From positions 17,507,177-17,571,176 of the forward strand of contig OX424566.1 of assembly GCA_949152475.1 (NCBI GenBank): a stretch of DNA of 64,000 nt. The letters run 5' to 3'. This document shows, in pieces, positions 47,353 to 56,835 of the stretch (within the stretch, counting starts at the first letter, position 1; every line of letters starts with the position of its first letter). A program made the translations under genes and the position numbers. Origin of the DNA: Terebella lapidaria. Lineage: Eukaryota; Annelida; Polychaeta; Terebellida; Terebellidae. Under the pieces are notes generated by a model. It was not told the origin of the DNA and made no database searches. It saw nothing but the letters and a program-made list of their open reading frames with translations.

Positions 47353-47833
47353 TCCTACGCCCTCGGGATTACCCTCCCCGGACCCTACCGTCGCCAAAAA
47401 CTAAACAATAAAAAGCTAAGAAGTCCTAAAGGTCAAACCCAAAAACACTCACACACACACGCCGCGCGAAATGAGAAAGCACTTCATACAATAAAAATTC
47501 CTAACCGTCAAAATAACCGTCATCAGTCAGTCCGTCAATAGTCTCTACGATGATACATATACAAATACATGCATAACAATGAATGGAATGGATGATATGG
47601 AATGTATGAACAAAACTCCTCGACGTTTCATAATGAAACGGAAACTATTTAAAGTCTATTGAACTGAAATAAAATGATGATTAAATTTAACTAAATCACA
47701 TGTATAAAAACGAAATGCCGTGACTAGGATAATATTATTATTTACAACTATTTACACAAATAAAGCTGTGACCAGGATGGTTGGTCACCACTGGGCCGCA
47801 TCAAAGGGGGGCCGAACAGTTCAGGGTCGAATT

Positions 47834-49507
47834 TTACTTTCCCTCCCGTTCACGCCTGCTGGCGGGAGGAGGCGGGGCCGCCGGTGATGCCTGCCGCATC
47901 AATTGCAACTGTTCGTCCGGGGGCAGTCTTGGCAGGATGGACACGATTGTGGCCAACAGCTCCCCCGGGATGGTCGGAGTGGTCGGGGTCGACGAAGCTG
48001 GTGCTGTCGATGGGGTCGGGGTCGAATTCGCTTGAAGTCGAGTGATCTCTTGTCGTTGGTGGGCGACTTGATCCTCCAACTGAGTCACACGGACTCGAAG
48101 CCGTAAATTCTCTTCGGACAGGGCGTCCGGGAAAGTGGGCTGGTGGCGCTCATGCAGAGCACCCATCCCAAAGCCGACAGACAGGACGTTATATTCTGCC
48201 TGCCTGATGTGGTGGTCCAGGGCCGACAGGTACTCCCGACGAATTAGTCGAAGGTACTGGTGCGCTAAGTCATCAGCGCGGGCGAGAGCCAGGGTCGGGA
48301 GATGCTCCTCCGGTTCTGACGGCAGGAGCAAGGGGTCGGCGTTATGGGCGGCCTGTTCGAGACGGGCCGTCCAAAAGTCCTCGTGAAATCCGAGGTAGTT
48401 CGGGAGCCGCTGGGCGTCTTCATCCCGTAGGAAGTCCCTGAGGTCGGGGTTCTGGCCGGGTAGTGCCTGCAGGCCGGGAAGCGAACGGGTCGCCAGACGT
48501 CTGCCGTGTTGTCGCAGAAACTGGAAATCTGCCGCAAATTCGCCGGATCCATGGAACGGGAGACGCTCATCGAGATCCCTGTGGAGCGACTCGAGCTGTT
48601 CAGGGTCGTCCACTTGAAGTCGGGGTCGGTCTCCGTCAGTGCCGCGTGTCGGGACGGAGCGCAGAGGCTCCACCTCCTCCGTGAGGTACGGTGGGAGCGG
48701 GACGGGCTCCACCATCCGTCGCGAAGGCGCTGGTGAAGATTCCGGGGTCGATGATTGTGTCGGGGACGAACGTGTAGGAGACCCGGGTGCGATCTCCCTG
48801 AGTGGAGGTGGCCGATCTTCAATTGGACTCTTTGTTTCAGGAGTCTCCTTGCCGGGTGATGTGGATACCGGTGTCGTATTCAGGGGTCGACTTGGGAGTG
48901 GCGGGTACTCCTCAGGTGGAGGAACTAATCCCTCACGGACCCGGTAGTCCGTGACGTTAGGAGCCGTGGGTCGCTCCACGACCATCCGCCTGGGCACGAT
49001 GTCCGAAGGCCGATCTCTGGACGGGGTCGAAGACGTCACTGTGGTGACCGGTCGGGTTGTCGCTGGCGATGCCACTGACGCAAACGAAGCCGTAGTGACG
49101 ACTGCCGAGGCCGAAACACCGGTGGTCGTTGTCGGGATTTCCTCCGCCGTGCTTACCGATGTTGTTTGGTAGTTAATGGGCCGGACGAAGAAAATCGTGC
49201 TGGGTCGTCGTACTCGAACCCGCGTGTTCATGGTCTCAATGTCACTGACCATGCGGGTTAGCCGAATTTCGTCCGCCGGGGTCGTAGCACGATTGTACTC
49301 CAGTCGACGGAGTACCTGCTGCACTTCCGGGGCCGAGTTGGGCGGATATTGCTCGAAGAGCTCTGGCGCCATGTGCCAGATGCCGAACGTCAGGACGGTG
49401 TTAGCGTCCCTCCTGAAGATCGGGATGTTGGCCGGAACTCTTGGGGGTCGATAATTCGGGTTCGGCTGCATGTCGACTCTGCAGCGTAGCGCGAACCTGA
49501 CGAGCAT
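47834..49507 (-). CDS. gypsy ORF3, 3' part (unknown protein, 557 codons)
   Basis: I do not recognise this protein. It follows pol on the same strand, where an env gene would sit, but has no signal peptide or membrane segment. The N-terminal 130 residues are ordered-looking (HMAPELFEQYPPN, QQVLRRLEYNRA). A long Pro/Ser/Thr-rich middle follows, then a helical region (about 340-470), a short leucine-rich coiled coil (ENLRLRVRVTQLEDQ) and a Pro/Ala-rich tail. The same frame continues upstream beyond a TGA near 49522, so the true start is unclear. It could be an accessory structural protein or a captured host sequence. Confidence 0.6.
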   Translation of the reverse strand: MLVRFALRCRVDMQPNPNYRPPRVPANIPIFRRDANTVLTFGIWHMAPELFEQYPPNSAPEVQQVLRRLEYNRATTPADEIRLTRMVSDIETMNTRVRVRRPSTIFFVRPINYQTTSVSTAEEIPTTTTGVSASAVVTTASFASVASPATTRPVTTVTSSTPSRDRPSDIVPRRMVVERPTAPNVTDYRVREGLVPPPEEYPPLPSRPLNTTPVSTSPGKETPETKSPIEDRPPPLREIAPGSPTRSSPTQSSTPESSPAPSRRMVEPVPLPPYLTEEVEPLRSVPTRGTDGDRPRLQVDDPEQLESLHRDLDERLPFHGSGEFAADFQFLRQHGRRLATRSLPGLQALPGQNPDLRDFLRDEDAQRLPNYLGFHEDFWTARLEQAAHNADPLLLPSEPEEHLPTLALARADDLAHQYLRLIRREYLSALDHHIRQAEYNVLSVGFGMGALHERHQPTFPDALSEENLRLRVRVTQLEDQVAHQRQEITRLQANSTPTPSTAPASSTPTTPTIPGELLATIVSILPRLPPDEQLQLMRQASPAAPPPPASRREREGK

Positions 49508-49554
49508 GGGGCCGGATGCCGATAGTCATCCTTCCTGGTAGAATGGGAACGACG

Positions 49555-50535
49555 TCACATGTTGCGGGGTCGCTTGAGACAGATGCCGGAACATCTCCTC
49601 CTGGGCCAATGTCCGGAAGTTGTCGCGGGCCGGGCACACGAAGAAGCGTATAAACGGGAAGTGATACGCCAAAACGTGTACTCGTAGCGACCGTCTCCAC
49701 GCTGTAGCGGAGCCAACGTGAGGAGGTTTCCCTCCGACAGGGTCGACTGTTCATCGATGTTGTGGATATGGCCGTATCCAGCGCTCCGATTTCGTTTGCC
49801 GAGTGGAACCTTGTTCCAATCTATGGGCCGAGTTCCGTAGGGTGTCACGGGAGGTGGCACCAGTTCCAGTAGTTCCGCCACTTGCCGACGGAAAGTCGAA
49901 GTCGGGGCAGAAATAGCAGATCCGCCACTAGAGCGCGACGAACTGCTCGATGTCGAACGGGCTCCCGCCCCATGTTTCTTCTTAAAAGAAGTGTAGGTCC
50001 TCTTGTTCGGAGAACGGGAAGCCGAGGGTCGTACCACCGCTGAGCTGGAAGCGGGTGAAGTCGGGGCCGGAGCGATCGGGGCGATCACTTGATTTGTTGG
50101 GTCGGGTTGGCGGCTCGCCGTGGCGACTCGCTGAGCCTCTTGAGCCGCTTGTCATGCCTCAATCGCACGCTGGACGATACTTCCGCCCTCCTCGAGTCGG
50201 CGGAAGCGTTCGGGGTCGACGTTGAAGATATCATCCGGGGTCGGACTTGGTGTATGGCGCTCTCCTCGTTGCGCCAACTTGTCCCGGGCCGTTTTGGGTC
50301 GCGCTCCTTTCTCTGATCCACTTGCGACATCTCCCGGGCCGCTCTGAGCAGGTTGCTCGGCTTGGGATTCGGGGCCGGACGTGGAATCGTCGTCGGGGAC
50401 GATTATCGGGTGATCCGATTCCTCACCCTGGTCGACTACCTGGACGGTGATTTTATCGCCGTCCATTTTCACGGTGCGGGGCCGATTGTCATCTGGGTCG
50501 CCATTCTCCCGGTCATCCCCGGGTTTGTCAGCCAT
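49555..50535 (-). CDS. gypsy ORF3, 5' part (unknown protein, interrupted by one TGA)
   Basis: It starts with ATG at 50535 (MADKPGDDRENG). It is acidic and Pro/Gly-rich for 127 codons, meets TGA at 50152-50154, and continues in the same frame to 49555. A basic, Ser-rich stretch and a more conserved-looking part (TPYGTRPIDWNKVPLGKRNR, YEYTFWRITSRLYA) follow. Near 49690-49640 the likely coding frame shifts into the frame of the 47834-49507 ORF. Together the parts suggest one ancestral protein of roughly 900 residues. No known domain was identified. Confidence 0.5.
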
Positions 50536-51984
50536 GCTGACGGGCCAAAACTAGAGTCGAGATACTCCTAAGTATTGACTAGGCTGGTTGTAACAAAGTC
50601 CGGATTTCTTCAGAACCAGCCTAGTTCAAATGCCGATAACAATGCCGAATTATTTCCCAAAGTCTTGTGACCAGGATTTCAATAATAACAAAGTTCACAA
50701 GCCGACAATTATATTTGATTATCACAGTTTTTGTAACAATAGTTCGCACTTTAAGTCTTCGGAACTTTCGACAGCAGTCCTTCTCCTCCAAAGTCTCAGG
50801 CGCAAGTGACCTGATTGCCGCTAATCACTTCAGCCGTACACAAAGATGCTGACAGCATCTCGATTCTTAGAACTGGGTCGGGGGGCGCTCTCTATCTGCA
50901 TAGAAAACGTCTTTACGCTATGTATCATTGTTCCAAGCGTACACACAGCAAGGCGGGGCCGTCGTCAAGGAAACGCAGAGCGATCCTTCTCTGACCTCTT
51001 GGGTCAGTCCATTACGACAGTAGGGGTGTCCTCACACTGTCCAGATTTCCGTATGTCCATCTGCCGTCCCCTGGATAACTCGTTCCGAATCATTGTCTAT
51101 TTGTACTAGTCGACTGTTCGAATTACTGGGCTCTTTTTGCCCGACGACTCACTATTGTCTTTATCAGGGGAGATTTCATGTGGGTGCTGTAAACAGTTAA
51201 AATGTTTATTAGCGCTCGTGCGTACCTTGTGAACTAATCAGTCTATCATTCCTTCTCCCACAAATTAGCGCACAATAAACTACGGGGTCGAGTTGCTGTT
51301 TCACAGACGACACACAGTTATTAAAGGCTGAGATATGAATATCAATCACTCACAGGGGCGGACATCGTTCCATTCATTTTCAGCCAGTTCACAAGACGAC
51401 GGGGCCGCAAATATTGTAGGGGTCGAAATTGCAATGAACTGGGTCGGTCACACCGCGGCGCTTTGAATATTTTGGGTGATGAATTTGGTGACAGGCCGCA
51501 TCTTGGTATGATAGCTATGTAGTGACTGGTTCCCGTACCACTGGGCCGTTCCTCCGAATATTACATGGAGTGAGTAGAGGCTCTGTCGACGCATACTCCG
51601 GAACGAATCACACTATCACCTCTTCGACAACTAAGTGGCCTTACTCACGGTGTGACTGGTTTTTATCCTCTTCGGCTGGCACATGGATTGAAGCTTTACA
51701 TGATAATTTTAGTCATTGCGTAACATACGCCTTGATCAATGGTACATGTTATACGGGGTCGAAACACATATCATAATGCAACCAATTTTTCCACCAGCAT
51801 CATAATTATAATATCATATCTAGTGTGTATATATCGAATTTGCCTCACTGACATCTTGTACATATTAAATGCATATATTGTTATTGTAATATAATATATT
51901 ATTATGGGAAAAGACATGATATCATAGTCCATTAGACATGCATAATTCATCATCAATGGTATCAATCAGATAACAAGGCCGGTG
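50536..51984 (-). other. noncoding spacer of the gypsy element between pol and ORF3
   Basis: No frame longer than 90 codons. It still carries the GGGTCG and GGGCCG words that mark the whole element (for example near 50876, 51287, 51420, 51442, 51754). It could hold a splice acceptor or internal promoter for ORF3, but none can be shown. Confidence 0.5.
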
Positions 51985-52640
51985 TTATCTGTAGCGGGCC
52001 GGTTTGCGTGCATTGCGTCTGGGTCGACTTAGTCGTGCAGGCGGGGGCGTAGCCTCGCTTGTCTCAGGGTTGGAAGATACCACAGGCTTTTGCCTGCGCG
52101 TCTTGAGTGCCGGTTTTGGAGTGTCGGAACTTGATCTGTGTGATCTTTTCCGTTGCCGATGTCGACTTGAGCCGGATGAGGTCGGAGATCGCGGTTGACG
52201 ATTCTGGGTCGTGGGCGAATCAGACTCAGCTGTTTGGTCTGAATCGGTATGCCGATCTTGGACTGTTACCTCCCAAGGGTAATAGAACTCCTTGAGAAGT
52301 CCCATGGGGTCGGGCGACTGTTCCGGGTCGGATTTACTTGATGACTCTGTAGGTCGTACAGGGTCGGAGTAGATGTGGGCCGCTTGATTGTCACCTTCGT
52401 ATGGCTTGAGCACATCCAGATGAACAACACGAGTGTTCCGAGGGTTGGAAACCAGGGCGATTCGGTAATCAACCTCGGTTACACGGTCGATGATCCTCCA
52501 GGGACCAGTCCAGGGCCGAGCGAACTTATTATTCTGCGTGAGTGGCAGATAATAATACCGGACCAGTTCGCCTGGTTGAAACTGGGGTCGTGGTTTTGCG
52601 TGGGCGTCATAACCCATCTTTTGCCGCTTTTTCGAGATGG
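51985..52640 (-). CDS. pol: gypsy pol C-terminal tail (integrase GPY/F-like module)
   Basis: This frame continues integrase after a one-base frame change near 52630 in an A-run. It shows the FQPGELVRYY strand and FARPWTGPWRIIDR, the GPY/F-type module usual at the end of Ty3/gypsy integrase, then a Ser/Pro/Arg-rich tail of about 120 residues with no chromodomain that I can recognise. The reading frame extends to 52773, but upstream of about 52640 it overlaps integrase out of frame. Confidence 0.75.
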
Positions 52641-55600
52641 TCTTGGGCGAAACCGTGGGCCGTCCTGATGGCTTGCCGCAAGTACTCCGCATACTCCGGA
52701 CCACACGGAGGTAGAGGCTCAGGGTCGTAGGTCGGAAACATGAGGTCGACTGGCAAGTTACACTCATGTCCATACACCATCAGATGTGGGGTGCATTCCG
52801 TGGACGAGTGTACTGAGGTTCGATAGGCCATTAACACATATGGCAGGTGCAAGTCCCAATCGTTTGCACGATCGCTGATGAACGCACTCAGCATGTTGAG
52901 CAATGTCCTGTTGAATCGCTCAACTTGGCCGTCGCTCTGGGGTCGGTATGGGGTCGTACGAATCTTCTTAGCGCCCAGTAGACGCACAACATGCCGGAAC
53001 AGGGACGACTCAAACTCAGTACCTTGATCGCTATGGATCGCCTTGGGGACACCGTGGTAGACTATCCACCGATTCACCAGGGTGTCGGCAACATTTTTGG
53101 CCGTATGTCGCCGTAGCGGAAAAGCGTCAGTGTACTTCGTAAAGTAGTCCGACATGACTAGGACATACCGATGGCCTCTTCCCGTGACCTTGTGGGTGTC
53201 GAGGATGTCCATCGATATTCCGTTGAACGGCGCTCCTGTCGGTAGCTGTGTCAGGGGCGATCTTTTTGGGGCCGGTTTACCCTTGCGGGTCACACATTGC
53301 GGGCAGCGGGCACACCAGCGGGCGACGTCCAACGCCAAGCCGGGCCAGTAGAATCGGCGCCTGACTCTCTCGATGGTACGCTGTATGCCGAGATGTCCGA
53401 CAATCTTTAGGTCGTGTAGTTGGTGCAGAACTTGTGTCCTGAGTGCTACGGGGAGCACGGTTTGCACCACAGGCCGTCCAGCAGGGTCGGGTTTTACATG
53501 TCGAACCAGCACTCCGTCTTGTAGCACCAGGAGGTTCCAGCGGGAAACAAGTGTCTTTACCTCCTCTCCTTGGCGAGCGACTTCTCTAGAGTCGGGCTTG
53601 GTGCCGGCTAATGTCCATTGTCGCACCTTTCCGACGCTGGGGTCGGCTTGCTGTGCCGCGACAATGTCCTGGGTCGAATAGTCCGAAAGCCACTTTTGTC
53701 CGTCAAGTGTGGCGTCCAAAGCACGGACTCGAACAACTTGGCGTGCCGAAACTAGTTGGGGCAAGACCGGTGATGTCATAGAATCACTGTCCAGGAGGTC
53801 TGCCCTTGTCTGGGTCGGAACAATGGCGATCCGACGAACTGGAAGTTCTCCGGAACTTGTTTCGGGGTCGGTCGGAGGTGTGACGAGTCGTCCGGGACAG
53901 TCTTGGTGTTTACAACTGTGGCACCGTGACAGGCCGTCGGCGTTACCGTGTAGTTTTCCGGGTCGATGCTCTATCCGAAAGTCATACTGCTGTAGCTTGG
54001 CGAGCCACCTAGCGAGCATGCCGTCGGCGTCGCTGTAATTTTTCAGCCACCTCAGGGAGCTATGGTCGGTCCAGAGGAGGAATTTCCTACCCCAGAGGTA
54101 GTGCCGATAGTGTTGCACCATCTCAACTACTGCCAGTAGTTCCCGATAGGTGGTGCAATAATTCCGCTGGGTCCGGGAAAGGGTTTTACTGGCGAACCCG
54201 ATGGGGATCTCCTTCCCGTTAACCCTTTGTGAGAGGGCACCTCCCACAGCAAAGCCGCTTGCATCCGTGTCGAGGATGAAGTAGTCCTCCGGATTCTGGG
54301 TCGGATGAGCGAGCTTTGGCGCCTTGATGAGGGCGTCGCGGAGTCGCTGGAAAGCTCGTCGCTGGGCCGGTCCCCAAGTGAAGTGGCATTCACCTCGGGT
54401 AAGCGCTACGAGAGGTTCAGCGATCTCAGCGTAGTCCTTGATGAATCGCCTGTGGTAGTTGGCGAAACCAAGGAAAGCCCTGACGTCGGTGATCTCGCAC
54501 GGGGTCGGCCATTCCCTGATGGCTTTAACTTTGTTGGGGTCGACTCGGATTCCTTGGCCGCTCACTATAAACCCTAAGTACAAGATTTCCCGTTGGAACA
54601 ACTCACACTTCTTGGGCTGAAGTTTCAGGCCTGCCGATCTGATTCGATCCAGGACCGCTTCCAGGTTTGCGAGTGCCTGATCGAATGTTCTGCCGTAAGC
54701 TATCACGTCGTCGAGATAGCACATACACCGGGTCCACAAGTAACCACGGAGTATGGTCTCCATAAGCCGTTCGAAGGTTGCCGGGGCGTTGCTAAGGCCG
54801 AATGGCATGACCTTAAACTGATAAAGTCCCTTCCTTGTGGCGAAGGCAGTCTTCGGTCTGTCGCTAGGGTCAACTTCGACCTGCCAGTAGCCGGAGGCTA
54901 GGTCTAGGGCCGAGAAGTAGTTGGCGCCTGCCAGGGCGTCATGAGTGTCCTGAATGTTGGGCAGGGGATACGAATCCTTGCGGGTGACGTCATTCAGGAG
55001 CCGATAGTCGACGCAAAATCTCACTTGGCCGTTCTTTTTACGCACGAGCACCACCTGTGCGCTCCAGGGCGAATCCGATAGCTCAATGCACCCCAAGCGG
55101 AGCATCTTGTCGACCTCCTCGTCGATGATGCTTTGCTGTGCCTGAGGGACGCGTCGCTGTCGTTGCCGAATCGGGGCCGTGTTGCCAGTGTCGATTCTAT
55201 GCTGGACGACTTGGGTCCGTCCTAGTTGGCCGTCTGGGTGCATGAACGTGTCCTGGTATTGGTGAACCAGGTTGGCGCAACGCCGGTGCTGCTCCGGCGC
55301 TAGTCCGGCGCGATCCACCATCTCCTGTAGATGTGGCGGTAGGTCGCGGTAGTGGCTGGCGTCTACCGTGGCTGGGTCGGGCTCCTCTCCGGGTCGTGGT
55401 AGAGCTCCGACGACGCTCTCGACAGGACTGGCTATTGCAACGGGGTCGGAGCGGGTAAGCGTAATGCCGGTATCTGCTGGATTGACTACCGACACTTTTA
55501 CGCATTGCCGATTCAGGGTCGTAAGTGTTCTCCCCATGATGAGGTCAGTTTCCTCGGGAAAGGCCGTTAGTGGTTGGATTATCCGCGGGTGTCGACGGAC

Positions 55601-56254
55601 TCGAACTCGGGAAGTTGGAACCAGTTCCACTATCGCTTCGCTGCGTGCAGGGACGGTGACTGCTCGGCGCACAGCCATTCTAACAACATTGGCTTCAATG
55701 TCCTTGTGCGCGAACATGATCTCCTTGAAGACCTGTATGGTCCCCTCGCCATAGTTCACCACAGCGTGAGCTTGCCGAAAGAAGTTCATTCCTAGAATCA
55801 TGCCGTCATGTATGTCAGCCACACAAAATGTTACGACCATATGGTTGGTTCCGACCTGGATCGGAAGGTCGACTATTCCATCGATGGGGCTCGACTGTCC
55901 GTTAACGTCACAAATCATGGCCGAAGTGGGTCGTAGTTGCCGTTGGTCGGCGGGAACATGCCGGAGCTGGTCGCGACGGAGCAAGGAGATTTGCGCTCCG
56001 GAATCGAGTACAGCCTGCATTGTCTTTTCACCAACACGTACTGGCAACTTCCAGCATTTGTGATTTGTGGCGCTGGAGTTGTTGATGACGGGCGGAATTT
56101 CTGGGTCGTCTGGTGGCGGCTTGAAGAGCGTGTGAAGAGGCGGTAGCTTGGATTCCGGTCCGCTCGGAAAGGCGTAGAATCCTCCATCGTCGGAGATCCA
56201 TTCCACCTCGGACATGCTGTCGGTTCCGGTGCCGTTGGCGGTCGGGGGCGACAC
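52607..56254 (-). CDS. pol: gypsy pol: protease, reverse transcriptase, RNase H, integrase
   Basis: 1215 codons. The protease has AVLDSGAQISLL near residue 63 and GMILGMNF. Reverse transcriptase has VDYRLLND, LDLASGYWQVE, MPFGLSNAPATF and YLDD. RNase H begins at LDTDASGFAVGG and has YRELLAVV and WTDHSSL. Integrase has an HHCC zinc finger ending CARCPQC, then a DDE core (MDILDT, HSDQGTEFES, PQSDGQVERFN). All catalytic motifs I can check are intact. It lies in the -1 frame relative to the CCHC ORF. An in-frame TGA at 56285-56287 separates it from the upstream part of its own frame (56288-56509). The annotated start is GTG, and the first ATG is a few codons inside. Confidence 0.95.
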   Translation of the reverse strand: MSPPTANGTGTDSMSEVEWISDDGGFYAFPSGPESKLPPLHTLFKPPPDDPEIPPVINNSSATNHKCWKLPVRVGEKTMQAVLDSGAQISLLRRDQLRHVPADQRQLRPTSAMICDVNGQSSPIDGIVDLPIQVGTNHMVVTFCVADIHDGMILGMNFFRQAHAVVNYGEGTIQVFKEIMFAHKDIEANVVRMAVRRAVTVPARSEAIVELVPTSRVRVRRHPRIIQPLTAFPEETDLIMGRTLTTLNRQCVKVSVVNPADTGITLTRSDPVAIASPVESVVGALPRPGEEPDPATVDASHYRDLPPHLQEMVDRAGLAPEQHRRCANLVHQYQDTFMHPDGQLGRTQVVQHRIDTGNTAPIRQRQRRVPQAQQSIIDEEVDKMLRLGCIELSDSPWSAQVVLVRKKNGQVRFCVDYRLLNDVTRKDSYPLPNIQDTHDALAGANYFSALDLASGYWQVEVDPSDRPKTAFATRKGLYQFKVMPFGLSNAPATFERLMETILRGYLWTRCMCYLDDVIAYGRTFDQALANLEAVLDRIRSAGLKLQPKKCELFQREILYLGFIVSGQGIRVDPNKVKAIREWPTPCEITDVRAFLGFANYHRRFIKDYAEIAEPLVALTRGECHFTWGPAQRRAFQRLRDALIKAPKLAHPTQNPEDYFILDTDASGFAVGGALSQRVNGKEIPIGFASKTLSRTQRNYCTTYRELLAVVEMVQHYRHYLWGRKFLLWTDHSSLRWLKNYSDADGMLARWLAKLQQYDFRIEHRPGKLHGNADGLSRCHSCKHQDCPGRLVTPPTDPETSSGELPVRRIAIVPTQTRADLLDSDSMTSPVLPQLVSARQVVRVRALDATLDGQKWLSDYSTQDIVAAQQADPSVGKVRQWTLAGTKPDSREVARQGEEVKTLVSRWNLLVLQDGVLVRHVKPDPAGRPVVQTVLPVALRTQVLHQLHDLKIVGHLGIQRTIERVRRRFYWPGLALDVARWCARCPQCVTRKGKPAPKRSPLTQLPTGAPFNGISMDILDTHKVTGRGHRYVLVMSDYFTKYTDAFPLRRHTAKNVADTLVNRWIVYHGVPKAIHSDQGTEFESSLFRHVVRLLGAKKIRTTPYRPQSDGQVERFNRTLLNMLSAFISDRANDWDLHLPYVLMAYRTSVHSSTECTPHLMVYGHECNLPVDLMFPTYDPEPLPPCGPEYAEYLRQAIRTAHGFAQDHLEKAAKDGL

Positions 56255-56508
56255 CCCTTCAGGATGACGGTTCCCACGTGGAGGTCACTGCGGACGTGGT
56301 GCGGACACCCCTTCCTGACGAGAAGCCGGCGCTGGGGCCGTTGGATGACACTTGGTGCACACCCCTTCAGAGAACTGAGGTGAGAGCTGGGCCGGCTGCG
56401 GGGTCGTTACTGGTGTCGATACCGGTGCGGTAGTCGTGGCAACCGCGGGTGTGGAGCGGGGAACATGGTTCTGTTGTCCGGAGGGTTCTTGCTCCTCAGT
56501 ACCTTCCA

Positions 56509-56835
56509 CTACCGGTTTGACGACTGGGTCGGAGGAGTTGGTTGGGCCGGTTTGGTTTGGTCACCGGTTTGGTTAGGTACTGACAACACTTGAGCTGTCC
56601 TTCTGTCAGTACCGGGACCATTGGGCCGAAAGGCTAGCGGTTTCATGCCGTTACGCACTAGCACATCTTTAAGCCGGAAACACCGCATCCAGCGATGGCC
56701 GGGCTTCTTACAAAAGAAGCATACCATGGGTCGTCCGGGTTGCGGGGGTCGATCACCTTTAGTCGGGGCCGTAGTTCGCAGGACAGAGTAAATGGCCGCC
56801 TCCTCACATAGTCCATTCTCGTCACTAAGGACGCA
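56509..56835 (-). CDS. gypsy nucleocapsid CCHC zinc knuckle, same frame as gag after a TAG
   Basis: In frame with gag but beyond its TAG (56836-56838). It encodes CFFCKKPGHRWMRC, a CX2CX4HX4C knuckle that would bind element RNA, within a Pro-rich tail that ends at TAG at 56509-56511. The first ATG is at 56727. Either the TAG is read through or this is a nonsense mutation. Confidence 0.75.
   Translation of the reverse strand, partial: CVLSDENGLCEEAAIYSVLRTTAPTKGDRPPQPGRPMVCFFCKKPGHRWMRCFRLKDVLVRNGMKPLAFRPNGPGTDRRTAQVLSVPNQTGDQTKPAQPTPPTQSSNR

Noticed and set aside
47781-49454. Many + strand frames opposite ORF3
   Set aside because: Shadow frames of GC-rich DNA; the minus-strand frame is far longer and collinear with pol.
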